Assembly (NCBI RefSeq): GCF_014633365.1
Contig: NC_068347.1
Coordinates: 31,848,116 to 31,912,115, forward strand
Direction: 5' to 3'
DNA from: Diospyros lotus
Taxonomy: Eukaryota > Streptophyta > Magnoliopsida > Ericales > Ebenaceae
Length of the DNA stretch: 64,000 bases
The notes beneath the pieces were generated by a model, which worked only from the letters and a program-made list of their open reading frames with translations, did not search any database and was not told the origin of the DNA. The position numbers and the translations under genes are program-made. Position 1 is the stretch's first letter, and every line of letters begins with the position of its first letter. This document shows, piece after piece, positions 49,501 through 59,664 of this stretch.

Positions 49501-51659
49501 GCTATCTTTGTTTTCAGCCCCGGCCCAACCCAAAAAAAGATAGTAAAAGAAAAAATAAAAAATCATGTTGAAGAAAAGACCCGAGGCCTTCCTTAAGGGC
49601 CCAGAGCTGTGGTCTACCTCGGCCCAATTCTAAGTCTGAGCCTTGAATTGGGCCCAGAACATTATCTTCTGCTTCCAACGAGGATAAAAATAAACAAATA
49701 AATAAAACAAAACCCCATGTATCTATATCTCTGAATTGTCTCTTAAATAAATATATATACATATCTTGAAGATCTTTATTAAAATATAGGATAGTATTTA
49801 TTTAAATAAATAATATAAAATTAAAATATTTTTCGAATCATGGAGTGAGCAAAATAAAATTGAAATGTATTCTAAATTTTTTATCAAATTATTTATTAAT
49901 TTTTTTGAAAGATATTGGAGTATACATGCGTCACTTTTTCTTTTTTTTGTAAAGATTAAGATAAATTTATCTTAAAAAAATAGATAAATTTATTTTAAAA
50001 AATTTAAATAAGAAATCACTAACTTATTTTTTAAGAATTGTAAGATAAATTTAAAAAATACAATAAAAAATATTTTTATCTTAAATACTTTTTATATCTT
50101 AATTTTTTTTTATCTATATCTTAGTTAATAAAAATTATTTAAGTGAACTTTAATCTGTTATCATTAAGACCTTAATCTATAATGTTTAAGGAGACATTTG
50201 ACAGCGGATCGTACAAAATGTTCAAAACACTCTTATTTTAGTTTTAATTAATAATCACTAATTAAAGAAAGGGTATTTTAGGTATTTTATTCAAATAAAA
50301 CTTCTGAACTTAACTATCCAATATCATCGACTCTTCTTATATGTAACAATAATCACATGTCTTAATTTCATTGGTTGGAGTCAACAATTTATTATGTCTT
50401 TTACAAAGCCATTATACCTTATGTTTAAAGATTCCTCATCATGTACTTTTGGTTTCCCTCAAATCACTTTTTATTTGTCATAGACAAAAAAATTACTAAA
50501 AGATTAAAAAAAATTTAAAAGTCTAAAATAATTTTTTGAACAAAAAATATGTAATATTTTCCTAATCGAAAAAGTTACGTATAAAATGTAAACTAGATAA
50601 TTTCGACATCCAAAAATATCTCGAGAGTTATACAAAAAAAAATGAATATTATTATCAGGATAAATATTATTCATAATAATCTTAATTTTAATAAATTTTA
50701 GAATGTCAAAATAGATATTATTCATAAGAATTCTAATTTTATTGGATTGAAGAAAGCTCCATACTTTTTTTTTTTTATAAATAAACAAACTCTGATTTTA
50801 AAAAATGTACGCAAATTAATTTTAATACAGACTTTAAATTTTTACTGTCTAGAGTATCTGCACGAGAGCTTTTCTACTTCCTCAAATCGTTTTCTTTCTT
50901 ATAGAATTTAAATAGTTTGGCGATGACATTTTCAATTAATAAATTAATTGTTATGTTCGAGCGACAACGACTATGGTTCAAGTCGAGATTTGTTGAATGA
51001 AATAAAAGAAAAGAGAAAATATTTTTTTTGTGTGTATAAAATATACTTGCATAAATTTTCTTTTCTACTTAAAATAGGAGATTTGTTGCAGCCAAGCATG
51101 TCATCCTATAGGTAGGGATTGTAGCCTCAACTTTCCTTCATTTTCTCTCACTTTCCCTGAGGCTGAGAGGAAGCCAGTTGATGTGCTGAATGGAATCACA
51201 AACTCTCTCCTGATTGTATTCCTTGTGGCATCCAAAGGAAAAGGACTGGCCATGAATAAATCTTAAGGAATAAAAGTTAGATAATGTACTCAAATCATAT
51301 CTCCAGCATGGAATATGCATTCAAAGCCACAAAATCTCCTCAAAAGCAAATCCACCCTCTCTCCAAATCTCTTGATTGTGAAATTCTTGATGCCACCCAT
51401 TTAAAAATATTTGTTACCATGAGTTCGTGGTTAATAATTTAAGACATGGTATCATAAACTTGATTTAAAAAAAATTAAAATTTAATTTTTATTATGAATT
51501 TACATTTCATTATATTCCTCTTCACGTACAAATTTCACTCAAAGAAGAATGTGAGAGATAATGAAAATACAAGATAAGATGATATAAATAAAAATATTAA
51601 TGCTTATGTCTCTACATTCTTCACATTTATACTTTTTTAATCATTCACTATGATTTTTA

Positions 51660-52040
51660 AAAGTGAGAGAACATTTCAGTTAAATCAAAATAATTGAACT
51701 GAATTAGCTAAAATTACTTATTCGATTTGGTTCAAATTATATGTTGGTTCGGTTTGGTTTCTAAATTTAATAATTTTGATTATTTTATTTTTATTTAGTT
51801 TTTATATTAAAAAAATTAAAATAAACAAATTGATCGAAATGTCAAAAAAAATCATCATTTTTACCCTTTTTCTTTGGTTCTTTAGGTTTTTTATTTTTAT
51901 TTTTTTTGTTAATTCAATTTTTTTAATTATTTTTGCTTGTTTGATTTATTCGATTTTAACATCTATTCAATTGGCTTAGTTCAATTTTTGACACAAATTC
52001 AATCTATTTAATTTGAACAATTTTATCAACCGGCACTTAA
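51660..52040 (-). repeat. GAACCGA-type dispersed element, copy 5 (inverted)
   Basis: It contains the complement of the core acaaaaatgatgtcattt, flanked by tggttcggtttggttt and the complement of gttcaaat words. Its order mirrors 17100-17465. Confidence 0.6.
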
Positions 52041-52713
52041 TGATTTACATCCACTTTGATATTCCTTGACTTAGATTTATTCCTAAGCCACAGGGGTAAA
52101 TTAGCAAAACAACATATGATTCCGTTTGGTTCTTTAACATGACATTTTACGTTACAAAAAGCTTTAAGCATGATTATCTTTAATTATTTTAAAATTTTAT
52201 TTTAATAAAAAGGACAATCGATAAACTTAGGAAGCCCAATAAAAAAGAAAAGAAGAATAATTATCTTATCATTACGATTAATTTGTTTAATCATGATAAC
52301 GCAACTAGGCCTACATGATAACACTTGGGGATATAAAATCACTTCTTTAATTAAACCAAGGTCAATGCATCATAGTATATACAAGACTTTATTTGGCCCA
52401 TTCTCTTTTGTTGTTTATTGAGAGATTATGCTGGTGATAGGATTCTTGATTAATTATTTTAGGGCTTGAGAATAAGGTTAAGAGCTTTATTCTACTAAAT
52501 AACCCACAAATTTGGTGCATAAAAATATATATGTATGTCGTATAACTTACTAATAAAAAAATTTGTCCCGACCTTAATAACACATTTTTGCCAAAATTCA
52601 TTCAAATCTCCTTCAGTTTGCACTATTTTCAAAGTGTTTTGTGTGATTAAATCGCTTTCTATATGTAAAGTCTCTATACATCCCGATTATAAGAGAAAAG
52701 CCAACTCCACAAA

Positions 52714-52790
52714 GGCTCCATGGTGTAGTGGTTAGCACTCTAGACCTTACGTATTAATTCTACAAGATAAGGTCGGTTTCTAGTCGTTAT
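52714..52790 (+). pseudogene. tRNA-Gln-like sequence (pseudogene or SINE head)
   Basis: The first 33 bases, beginning GGCTCCATGGTGTAGTGGTT, closely match the 5-prime half of plant tRNA-Gln including the A box. The anticodon arm cannot form normally and the B-box position reads ggtttctagtc, an imperfect GGTTCRANTCC. The acceptor stem is not restored at the 3-prime side. The A box and B box are spaced as in a tRNA, so this is a decayed tRNA gene or the head of a tRNA-derived SINE. Confidence 0.6.
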
Positions 52791-53096
52791 AAAAGAAACT
52801 AATAGAAAGAAAAGTCGATGCAAATGGCAATGGTGAGATCAGAATATTCTGCAGGTAAGGGAAGTTGGCCATTTTGCATGGTGGGGGATGAATGAGGAAT
52901 ATATATCTTCAATCTTGTATACTTAGGAAACTCATTAATCTTCTTCTCCCGGTTTAGTCCATTCCTTTTTCTAGATCCCCCTGCAAATCAGAATACCCAC
53001 GTTGCTTAAAATAGTAATAATAATTATGCATGCTTCCATGCTGTTGCCTTTATATCTGGGAGAGCCTCTCTCTTCTCTCTGCGAAGAGGCACAGCC

Positions 53097-54027
53097 ATGG
53101 GAGGAGATGCAGAAGGGCTTGAGCAAGAAGAACAGAGAGCGGTGGACATCAGCCTCAAGGACCTGTCCAAGAAGCTTGAAGATTTTGCCAAGGCCAGAGA
53201 CTGGGAGAAGTACCACAGCCCCAGGAACTTACTCCTCGCAATGGTAATCGGTGATCTTTGCCCGATCTAACTCTTGTACACTTAGATTAGCCACGTTTTT
53301 GAGTTCTGAAAAGATGTTGTTTTTGTATTGTTGGGTAGTGGTCTTTGTTTCTTGGGAAATGAATTTGGGCTCTGGGTTCTTTCATGGGCGCCTTATCATC
53401 AACATGGGGGGTGAAGGGTGGGGAGGCGAAGGTATTCTGGGTTGGTTGGTTGGGAAGGGGACGGGGCGCTAGGGAACATATAGAAGATGAATTCTCAAAG
53501 TAGCAGGATGAAACTAGAGTAATGGTGGTGAAGATTAGGGATGGGACAGGAAAGCTTTTAATTTGAAGACTAAAGACTGGATCAGTTACTTAGCAGACTG
53601 GACCAAAATTTGCACACCCCAGTGAAGATGAATTCTCAAAGTAACAAAACATGCCTGGAACAGGTTAAAATCTCGTAGGAGGATAAGCCATAACTCAACA
53701 ATCGATCCACACCATTATAATCATGAGTTAGGATGAGATTTTCGACAAATTCAACCCCTTCTAAATATATATTTATGTACTTAAATATGTTCCAATGGAC
53801 AGGTTGGTGAAGTGGGAGAGCTATCAGAGATATTCCAATGGAGAGGAGAGGTAGACAAAGGATTACCTAATTGGGAGGAAGCAGAGAAGGAGCATTTAGG
53901 GGAAGAGCTCTCGGATGTGCTGCTATATCTCATCAGACTGGCTGATATTTGCGGCATTGATCTGGGAGATGCTGCCTCCAAGAAAATTGTGAAGAATGCC
54001 ATCAAATACCCTGCAAAGCTCTTCTGA
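53097..54027 (+). CDS. MazG-type dCTP pyrophosphatase (DCTPP1-like)
   Basis: Two coding exons, 53097-53243 and 53803-54027, encode 123 residues. The all-alpha MazG fold is recognised by GEVGELSE and GEELSDVLLY, giving the metal-binding pattern E52xxE55 and E84xxD87 with 28 residues between. DISLKDLSKKLEDFAKARDW and YHSPRNLLLAM precede it, as in animal DCTPP1 and its plant homologues. These enzymes hydrolyse dCTP and modified dCTP to monophosphate plus pyrophosphate, cleaning the nucleotide pool. The start is the only ATG giving a full first helix and lies in a good context (gccATGG). Length is slightly below animal relatives, whose C-terminal tail is missing here. All four acidic residues are intact. 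Confidence 0.93.
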
Positions 54028-54288
54028 ACTTACTGCTCACTGTAGAAAACCTTGTTTGGTGACCAAGAAAATTATGATTTTGTTGAAACCCCGTAATGTT
54101 GAATAAAACTTACAGCTTTTGAGGCCACATGTCTCCCAAAGTACCACTGAACTAAAGATTCAGTTGAAAGAAAGGGAAGGTGTTCCAGAATAATACAACT
54201 AGCGGATCTTTGTAAATGATTAGATATATAACTGTACCATAGATGAAACATAATGCAATTCAAAAGCAAACACCATCACCTTGTCCTT

Positions 54289-55197
54289 CTAGGATAAATA
54301 GCAGGCCACCCGGTACACCAGGCGGAGAGTGCAATCTTTCCGAATATTGTAGCTAGCCAAATCTCGACCATCCTTGAGTGATTTTCCAGCAAACAAGAGG
54401 CTGGTGAAATCAACCACCTTCTCCTCCTTATTGAAAATCTTACACTTCACATCCTTGACGGTGTCATTTTGGTGCACTTTAACAACCACAGTTTTGCCAT
54501 TCAAGTCCTTCACAAATATCGGAAAGGCAGAAGGCACCATCTCTAGAATAGCGTCCTCCGTGATGCCATAATAAGCTAAAGTTTTCGAATTCTCCAGTTC
54601 CTTTCCTGCACAAATTATACAGTGCTCGCTGCCAGAGAAACCAATAATACTCCCCATTATTGCCTTGACATCATGAATCGTGGACAAGAGCTTAACTTCA
54701 GGTTTCAGGATCTCGCCATTTGGCATTTTCACAGAAACTGACAACACTTCTTTTGGATTAAAGACCAAACAAAGGACAGATCTTGACTGTATATTCAGAG
54801 AAGCCAAAGTTCTGTTATCTTCCAGTAGCTTACCGCTATGGAAAAGAGTGTAACTATCTGATCCGATACCCTCTCTAGCATGAATGAAGGATTTTACATC
54901 TTGCACAGTATCACAAAGCTTTGCTTCAACTGTAAGAGTTTTCTGTTGTGAAGGCATGTAGACAAAAAGCTCCATAGAATGGAAGTTTTGGAGCACAACA
55001 TGGAGAGTGGAGTCTGCCTGAATGCCATAATCAACCAGCTTGAAATCGTCCTTAAGACGATCACCATTACAAAAGAGCTCCTGAAGATTCTCCGAAATGC
55101 CTTCCTTCTCATGTAAGATTTTCTTCACATTTTTAACAGTGTCCACAGTTCTCACTTTTAAGGCAACTGTTTTAATGACTTTCAAGTATATATTCAT
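54289..55197 (-). CDS. Tandem ubiquitin-like protein with four divergent domains
   Basis: The minus-strand frame encodes four consecutive ubiquitin-like domains of about 72-78 residues. They open MNIYLKVIKT, MELFVYMP, LSVSVKMPNGE and FPIFVKDLNGK, like the MQIFVKT of ubiquitin. Each keeps a D-TVxDVK-type helix and a LFxxGKxLxDxxTL-type strand pair. None ends in Gly-Gly, so the domains should not be processed or conjugated like polyubiquitin; a binding or scaffold role is an inference. The open frame extends up to an ATG at 55230, but TTCCTTCTCCTTACTTGGTA followed by CAG just before 55197 is a strong splice acceptor at the ATG matching ubiquitin Met1. A probable first exon lies at 57175-57195 or further right. 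The exact start is therefore uncertain. Confidence 0.8.
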   Translation of the reverse strand: MNIYLKVIKTVALKVRTVDTVKNVKKILHEKEGISENLQELFCNGDRLKDDFKLVDYGIQADSTLHVVLQNFHSMELFVYMPSQQKTLTVEAKLCDTVQDVKSFIHAREGIGSDSYTLFHSGKLLEDNRTLASLNIQSRSVLCLVFNPKEVLSVSVKMPNGEILKPEVKLLSTIHDVKAIMGSIIGFSGSEHCIICAGKELENSKTLAYYGITEDAILEMVPSAFPIFVKDLNGKTVVVKVHQNDTVKDVKCKIFNKEEKVVDFTSLLFAGKSLKDGRDLASYNIRKDCTLRLVYRVACYLS

Positions 55198-56450
55198 CTG
55201 TACCAAGTAAGGAGAAGGAATAAGACGCATTCATAACAAGCATAAGCCATACAGATATAATCAACTAGAAAACCTAAAAAAGGAGAAGAAATGAAAAGTG
55301 TTCGTAGCAAGCATAAGACATACATAAATAATCAACTAGAAACAACTTTGCTATGCTCAACCGTTAAATTTAAACCAAAAAAAAAAAATCTTACCTTTCA
55401 AAGGTAATGAATGGGTAAAACAAGGAAAAACTAGTGTACCTATAGTCCTCATTTAGGTCGTACAAGGTCCCCATATTTTGTCTTAACATGAGTTTACACA
55501 ATCTTAACCTTTTCAAACAATGAATTCAACCACAAACCATTACACACTTAAAATTTAGATAGCTAAAGTTGCAAAATATCAAAATTTTAAGTGAATAGCT
55601 CCAAATTAGCATCGGCAAAGCTATTCTAATACGGAAATAATCTACACACTATTGATAGTCTGACATGTGGATCAAATGAGCCTTAATGTTCTCTCACCAT
55701 CCACCCGAAAAGGGTCCCACTAATATGCGGAAAACAAATCCATGAATTACAAGTTCATTACTTCAAAATATAGAAGGAATCACATTCGATAATAGACATC
55801 ACTCTGCCTAAAAAATCCAAGGATTATGTCAACTCTGACAATTTCAAGAGTATATAATGATCCCCTTGGGATACCAACAAGCCAGATCAGGCAACAAAAT
55901 CCCCATCATAAGATAATACAGTATACAGATCATGACTAATAAGAAAAACTTCATTTCACAGCCCAAACATCTCAACCTCCACCTCTACAATCAACACGGC
56001 AGCAGCAAAGGACACCAATGTACAAAGGACAAAATCCTCCTTTCCCTTCCATTCTACTTTGTAAATATCCTATCTGACTTTAAGCATTTGAGAGCCATTC
56101 TGGGGAGGTTCTTGGACATTCCTTTTTATTTGATTGCAGGTTTCTGACGAGCAGATAGTAGTTATCATTATCAATGACCAACTGCCTGACAGTTGATCCT
56201 AGTAAACCAATATTCAACACTGGTGGATCTTGACGCCATTACATTCACTTGTAATATTTCTAAATTAATTCTTCAAGCGAACATTACATTTCAAGTAAGT
56301 AAGTATATTACAAAAATCATTCCATGAAAAGGAGTACAAGACTAATACATATTTCACTCAACATTACATCACTGTGCATTATTTAGACACAGTTAAAACC
56401 AATTCAACAATAATGGCACTTCAAAAAAGACACAAACATTTAGACGTACA

Positions 56451-56503
56451 ACACAACAACATATCAAGCTTTTATCCCATTATGTGGGGTTGGCTACATA
56501 TGA
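56451..56503 (-). mobile_element. RTE-type LINE 3-prime tail fragment
   Basis: acacaacaacatatcaagct, tttatcccattatgtggggt and tggctacat are the complement of the conserved RTE end. Very short; no target duplication found. Confidence 0.6.
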
Positions 56504-56650
56504 GAGAAAAAAGAGAAATGAAAAGAAATAAATAAAGAAGAAGGGATAGAGGAGACAGCACAATGAAGCAGAGCCTTTGGTTTTCTTAGGACCCAAAAGA
56601 AATTCAAAATTCAGATATTATGGTCTCAATTACAATTTTCCATCCGAAAA

Positions 56651-56940
56651 AATAAATCATTAGAATTTAGGAGAACAATATGACTAGAATTTTGCACCAA
56701 TAAGAATAGAAAGGTAAATTTTGGAGAGAACCCCCCCCCCCCCCCACCCCCAACCCACCCTCCGTCCCCAACACCCATTCCCATTGATTAATTTGATTCC
56801 AACCAAGACTGTTGACTCTGTCTGGTTGCCTAGAAAACGTTTTCCCGGTGTGTGAACACCCACAAAGCACGCTTAACCAAGTCATCAACCTCTGTCTCTC
56901 CTTATTGAAGAGAAAATTATCCGTTTCAAGAAACAAAAAC
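56651..56940. repeat. Duplicated block, copy 1
   Basis: About 290 bp matches 62010-62301 in the same orientation. Shared landmarks are aaatcattagaattta, gaattttgcaccaataagaa, tgattccaacc, caacacccacaaagcacg and ttcaagaaacaaaaac. Copy 1 contains a poly-C run at 56731-56745 that copy 2 lacks. Confidence 0.8.
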
Positions 56941-57072
56941 AAGGGAAACCACAAAAGCAAACGTCGCGGAATTTTCCTTCTACAATCGTAAGAAACGAAA
57001 AGGGAATTATCCGTTTCAAGAAACAGAAACAGCAGAAGCCCTAAAGCAAGACTCGCAAAGGAATTTTCCTAC
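56915..57072. repeat. Local tandem duplication (about 90-bp spacing)
   Basis: aattatccgtttcaagaaac at 56915 recurs at 57005, and both copies run on to a ggaattttcct word (56979 and 57060). Confidence 0.85.
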
Positions 57073-57174
57073 TCTCTGCCAAGTTTTCAGAGGAACCAAA
57101 CGGAATATAACAATGAAAATCACGGCAGTCATAAGAAACACAGAAATGATTAAAGAAAAGGGGTAGTGATCAAC

Positions 57175-57260
57175 CTCTTCTTGACGCGGTTCCATGAAAA
57201 CGGATGCTTGGTGAAGAGTGAAGACCAGCGGCGAGAGAGCGAGAGAGAGAGGGGCAAATG
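57175..57260 (-). other. Probable first exon of the ubiquitin-like gene
   Basis: On the minus strand, a CT-rich leader (57237-57255) leads to an ATG at 57195 with MEPRQEE and then a weak donor gttgat at 57174. Splicing there to 55197 would be in phase and add seven residues ahead of MNIYLKV. The frame also continues unspliced into a hydrophobic 59-residue peptide to 57016, which I consider less likely to be real. Confidence 0.4.
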
Positions 57261-57522
57261 AGATACGTAAGACAAAAGTGTAGTCTTCAAGACTAAGGAA
57301 GGAGAGTGGTAATAAAAATGGTTTTTTTTCCCTGTTGGGTCCCACTATTATCTTTATTACAAAAATATATATATCTAAGTATATTATCAATGAAAACATT
57401 ACATATATAAATATTATAAATAATACATAAATATAATATCAAATTTTGCTTACGGGAGCTGCCATCAATATCAAAAAAATTGACCGAGATTGTCTCTCTC
57501 TTTGTTGCTTATATTTGAAAGG

Positions 57523-58405
57523 GACAAGAAGCATATTTATGAACCTTGATTTTTTGTGTTTTTAGCTTGTGAAATTTTAATCTTTTTATGATTTTAAATG
57601 TATTCTTAAATTTGAGTTAAAAACATATTTATAATTTCTAAATTTTTCATGATTCTAAATATGCTCCTAAACTAGTCAAAATTACTCATTTAAACACTTA
57701 CAAATAAATTATATGCACACGTATTAACGTAACAATTTTTTGACGTCTCCTCAACTCCTTCTCTCTCTTCGATTATGTCTCCTTTGATTGTGTCTCTTCT
57801 GTCTCCAGCATCTCATAAGTCTACTCTAATTGGGCTACATAGGCGGATTGGGTTAGATAGGTTATTGACGTGGTCAAGTCGATGATCACCTTGCCGTGTG
57901 GGGGGATCGAAGATAAGGCTAATTTAGGTATAACATTTTTTGCAGGAGATGCGCCCAAAAGAGATGCAATTGGAGAAGACGTTGGAAAATAAGAGACACA
58001 ATTGAAGGGAGAGGATGGGGAGTTGAAATGATGTCGAAAAGAGAAGGAAAGCTGAGGAGATGCCATCAGAGAGAAAGATGGAGTTGAGTACATGTCAAAG
58101 AGAGATGAAATGCCAAGAAGAAAGAGGGGAACTTGAAGAAATATCGAAAAATTGCCCCACATTAATGCATGTGCATGTCATTTGCTAGTCAAATATTTAA
58201 ATGAGTGATTTTGTGTAATTCAAGGGCACATTTGAAATCACGAAAAAATTTTAAACTTTCAAATGAAAAAAAGAAAACACAATAGTTCAAGGGGTATAAA
58301 TATACTTTTGACCTAAATTCAATGACACATTTAAAATCACAAAAAAATTTAAATTTCACAAAAAAAAAGAGCAAAAGTTTAGAACATAAATATATTTTTT
58401 CTTAA
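57523..58405. mobile_element. Long fold-back element (about 880 bp)
   Basis: The left arm from about 57523 and the right arm to about 58405 are complementary for about 200 bp with divergence. gtgaaatttt...tgattttaaatgt on the left corresponds to the complement of acatttaaaatcac...aaatttcac on the right, and actcatttaaac to the complement of atttaaatgagt. The inner parts also pair more weakly. The middle has an open frame with no recognisable domain. Long terminal inverted repeats suggest a MULE-like or Foldback element; target duplication not resolved. Confidence 0.7.
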
Positions 58406-58837
58406 ATATTTATAAAGTAGAATGAAAGAGATTAAAGGACTCAATTCTTAATACCTTCTATAGGGTGAGTTGCCCTATAATTTCTAATTTGTAAAAGTGG
58501 AGATTGAGATATTTGGGTTATTATAGTTGGGATTGAGATGAAAGTTTTTTTTTTTTTTTTTAATTATCAATCATGATCAGAATATTGTATATTTTCGGAT
58601 TAATATTTACTATCTTATCATGCTTATTATATTAATATCCTGATTATACTCCCAAAATTCTTAAGATTGAGTTGGCCCTTGGATTTTTTTAGGCAAAATT
58701 ATGTGTATTGATCTAATTTGAATTTTTTTTTTTTTTTTTGCATGTTGCAGTCACGAACTTGGTTTACAAAGTTTTATTTTCCACATATTAATGGAACCCT
58801 TTTTAGGTGAATGGGGACAGAACATTAAACTCACTTT

Positions 58838-59098
58838 CTATCCACCAGTTAGGATCCTATCAATAATATGCAGATTATTTCTACTAAAACCCATATAGAA
58901 ATATGCTATTGATGTGAGCAAAACCAAAACAACAGTGATATTTATAAGATTCGTGGGTGCGACCAACTCATTTTCTAAGATAAGAGCACTCCTTCCTAAC
59001 CTATTTGAAACAAATATAAATAGAAACATAATTCCAATGAAGGAAACCAAATGACTATATTGTTCCCCAGTTTGAAGAAGCTCTTGAAGAAGGTTCAA
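58838..59098 (-). pseudogene. atpI: Nuclear plastid-DNA fragment: atpI (ATP synthase CF0 subunit a)
   Basis: The minus-strand frame contains FIGIMFLFIFVSNRLG, ELVAPTNLINITV and LLTSIAYFYMGF. This is the central part of the plastid-encoded CF0 subunit a, whose sequence there reads like FIGTMFLFIFVSN, ELAAPTND-INTTV and LLTSVAYFYAG. A short deletion lies after SNRLG. The plastid protein is about 247 residues; only about 75 are present here, flanked by unrelated DNA. It is an old plastid-to-nucleus transfer that happens to retain an open frame. Confidence 0.85.
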
Positions 59099-59158
59099 GC
59101 AGCTGAGAAAGCATGTTCATATCTAATTTATTTTGCCTATAATTAAAAGAAAGACTTA

Positions 59159-59611
59159 GGTTACGTTTTTTTTATTATTTTCAAATCATTTTTAGTTTTC
59201 GATTTTCTAAAATAATGAAAACGCGTTCTCTTTAATGTTTTTAAGAATACATTTTTAAAAATAAAAAAAACTCAAAACTCAAAATATATTTATTTATTTA
59301 TTTATATTTTATTATTATAATAAAAAAATATTATAAAATCCATTAACTTTAAAATGTATATATTTTTTTAATAATATATTAACATTAAATATTTTTAATT
59401 TATTGAATAATCAAATTTATTAAATAAAATATTATTAAAAAATTATTTTTAAAATTTAAAAAAAAATATATTTTTTAATTTTCTGTTTTGAGAAATAATT
59501 TTTCAAAATGACAAAGAGAACACGTTTTTAATTTTTTAAAAAGAAAATAATAAAACAAAAAATTAAAAATAAATTCAAAACTGAAAATTAAAAAGTAAAG
59601 AGAATGCAATC
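59159..59611. mobile_element. Tourist-like MITE, copy 2 (453 bp)
   Basis: The ends are GGTTACGTTTTTTTTATTAT and the complement of GATTGCATTCTCTTTACTTT, with TTA on both sides (59156-59158 and 59612-59614). It is internally collinear with 10141-10635, sharing tttcaaatcatttttagttt near the start and aatgtatatatttttttaat in the middle. It lies just upstream of the hAT transposase remnant. Confidence 0.85.
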
Positions 59612-59664
59612 TTAATTTTCGTATACTTATGTTTAACTAATGTTGTTTAGGTATATCAACATCT

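Larger units (their letters stand above)
49501..53040. other. Intergenic spacer between eL14 and dCTPP genes
   Basis: AT-rich with no credible gene. A palindrome-rich block (agataaatttatctta-type words) lies near 49960-50110, a GAACCGA-type element at 51660-52040 and a tRNA-like block at 52714-52790. The last 100 bp form the leader of the dCTPP gene. Confidence 0.6.
55231..57174 (-). other. Probable intron of the ubiquitin-like gene
   Basis: No other gene is seen. The stretch holds a diverged RTE-type tail (56451-56503), a duplicated block (56651-56940), a 15-bp poly-C and a tandem duplication (56915-57072). If the first exon is at 57175-57195, this is one intron of just under 2 kb. Confidence 0.45.

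Noticed and set aside
51776..51979. Hydrophobic 67-residue frame
   Set aside because: Produced by T-rich sequence inside a dispersed repeat.
57016..57195. Small membrane peptide continuing from MEPRQEE
   Set aside because: The position fits a first exon of the ubiquitin-like gene better, and the hydrophobic part lies where an intron is expected. Kept only as a remote alternative.
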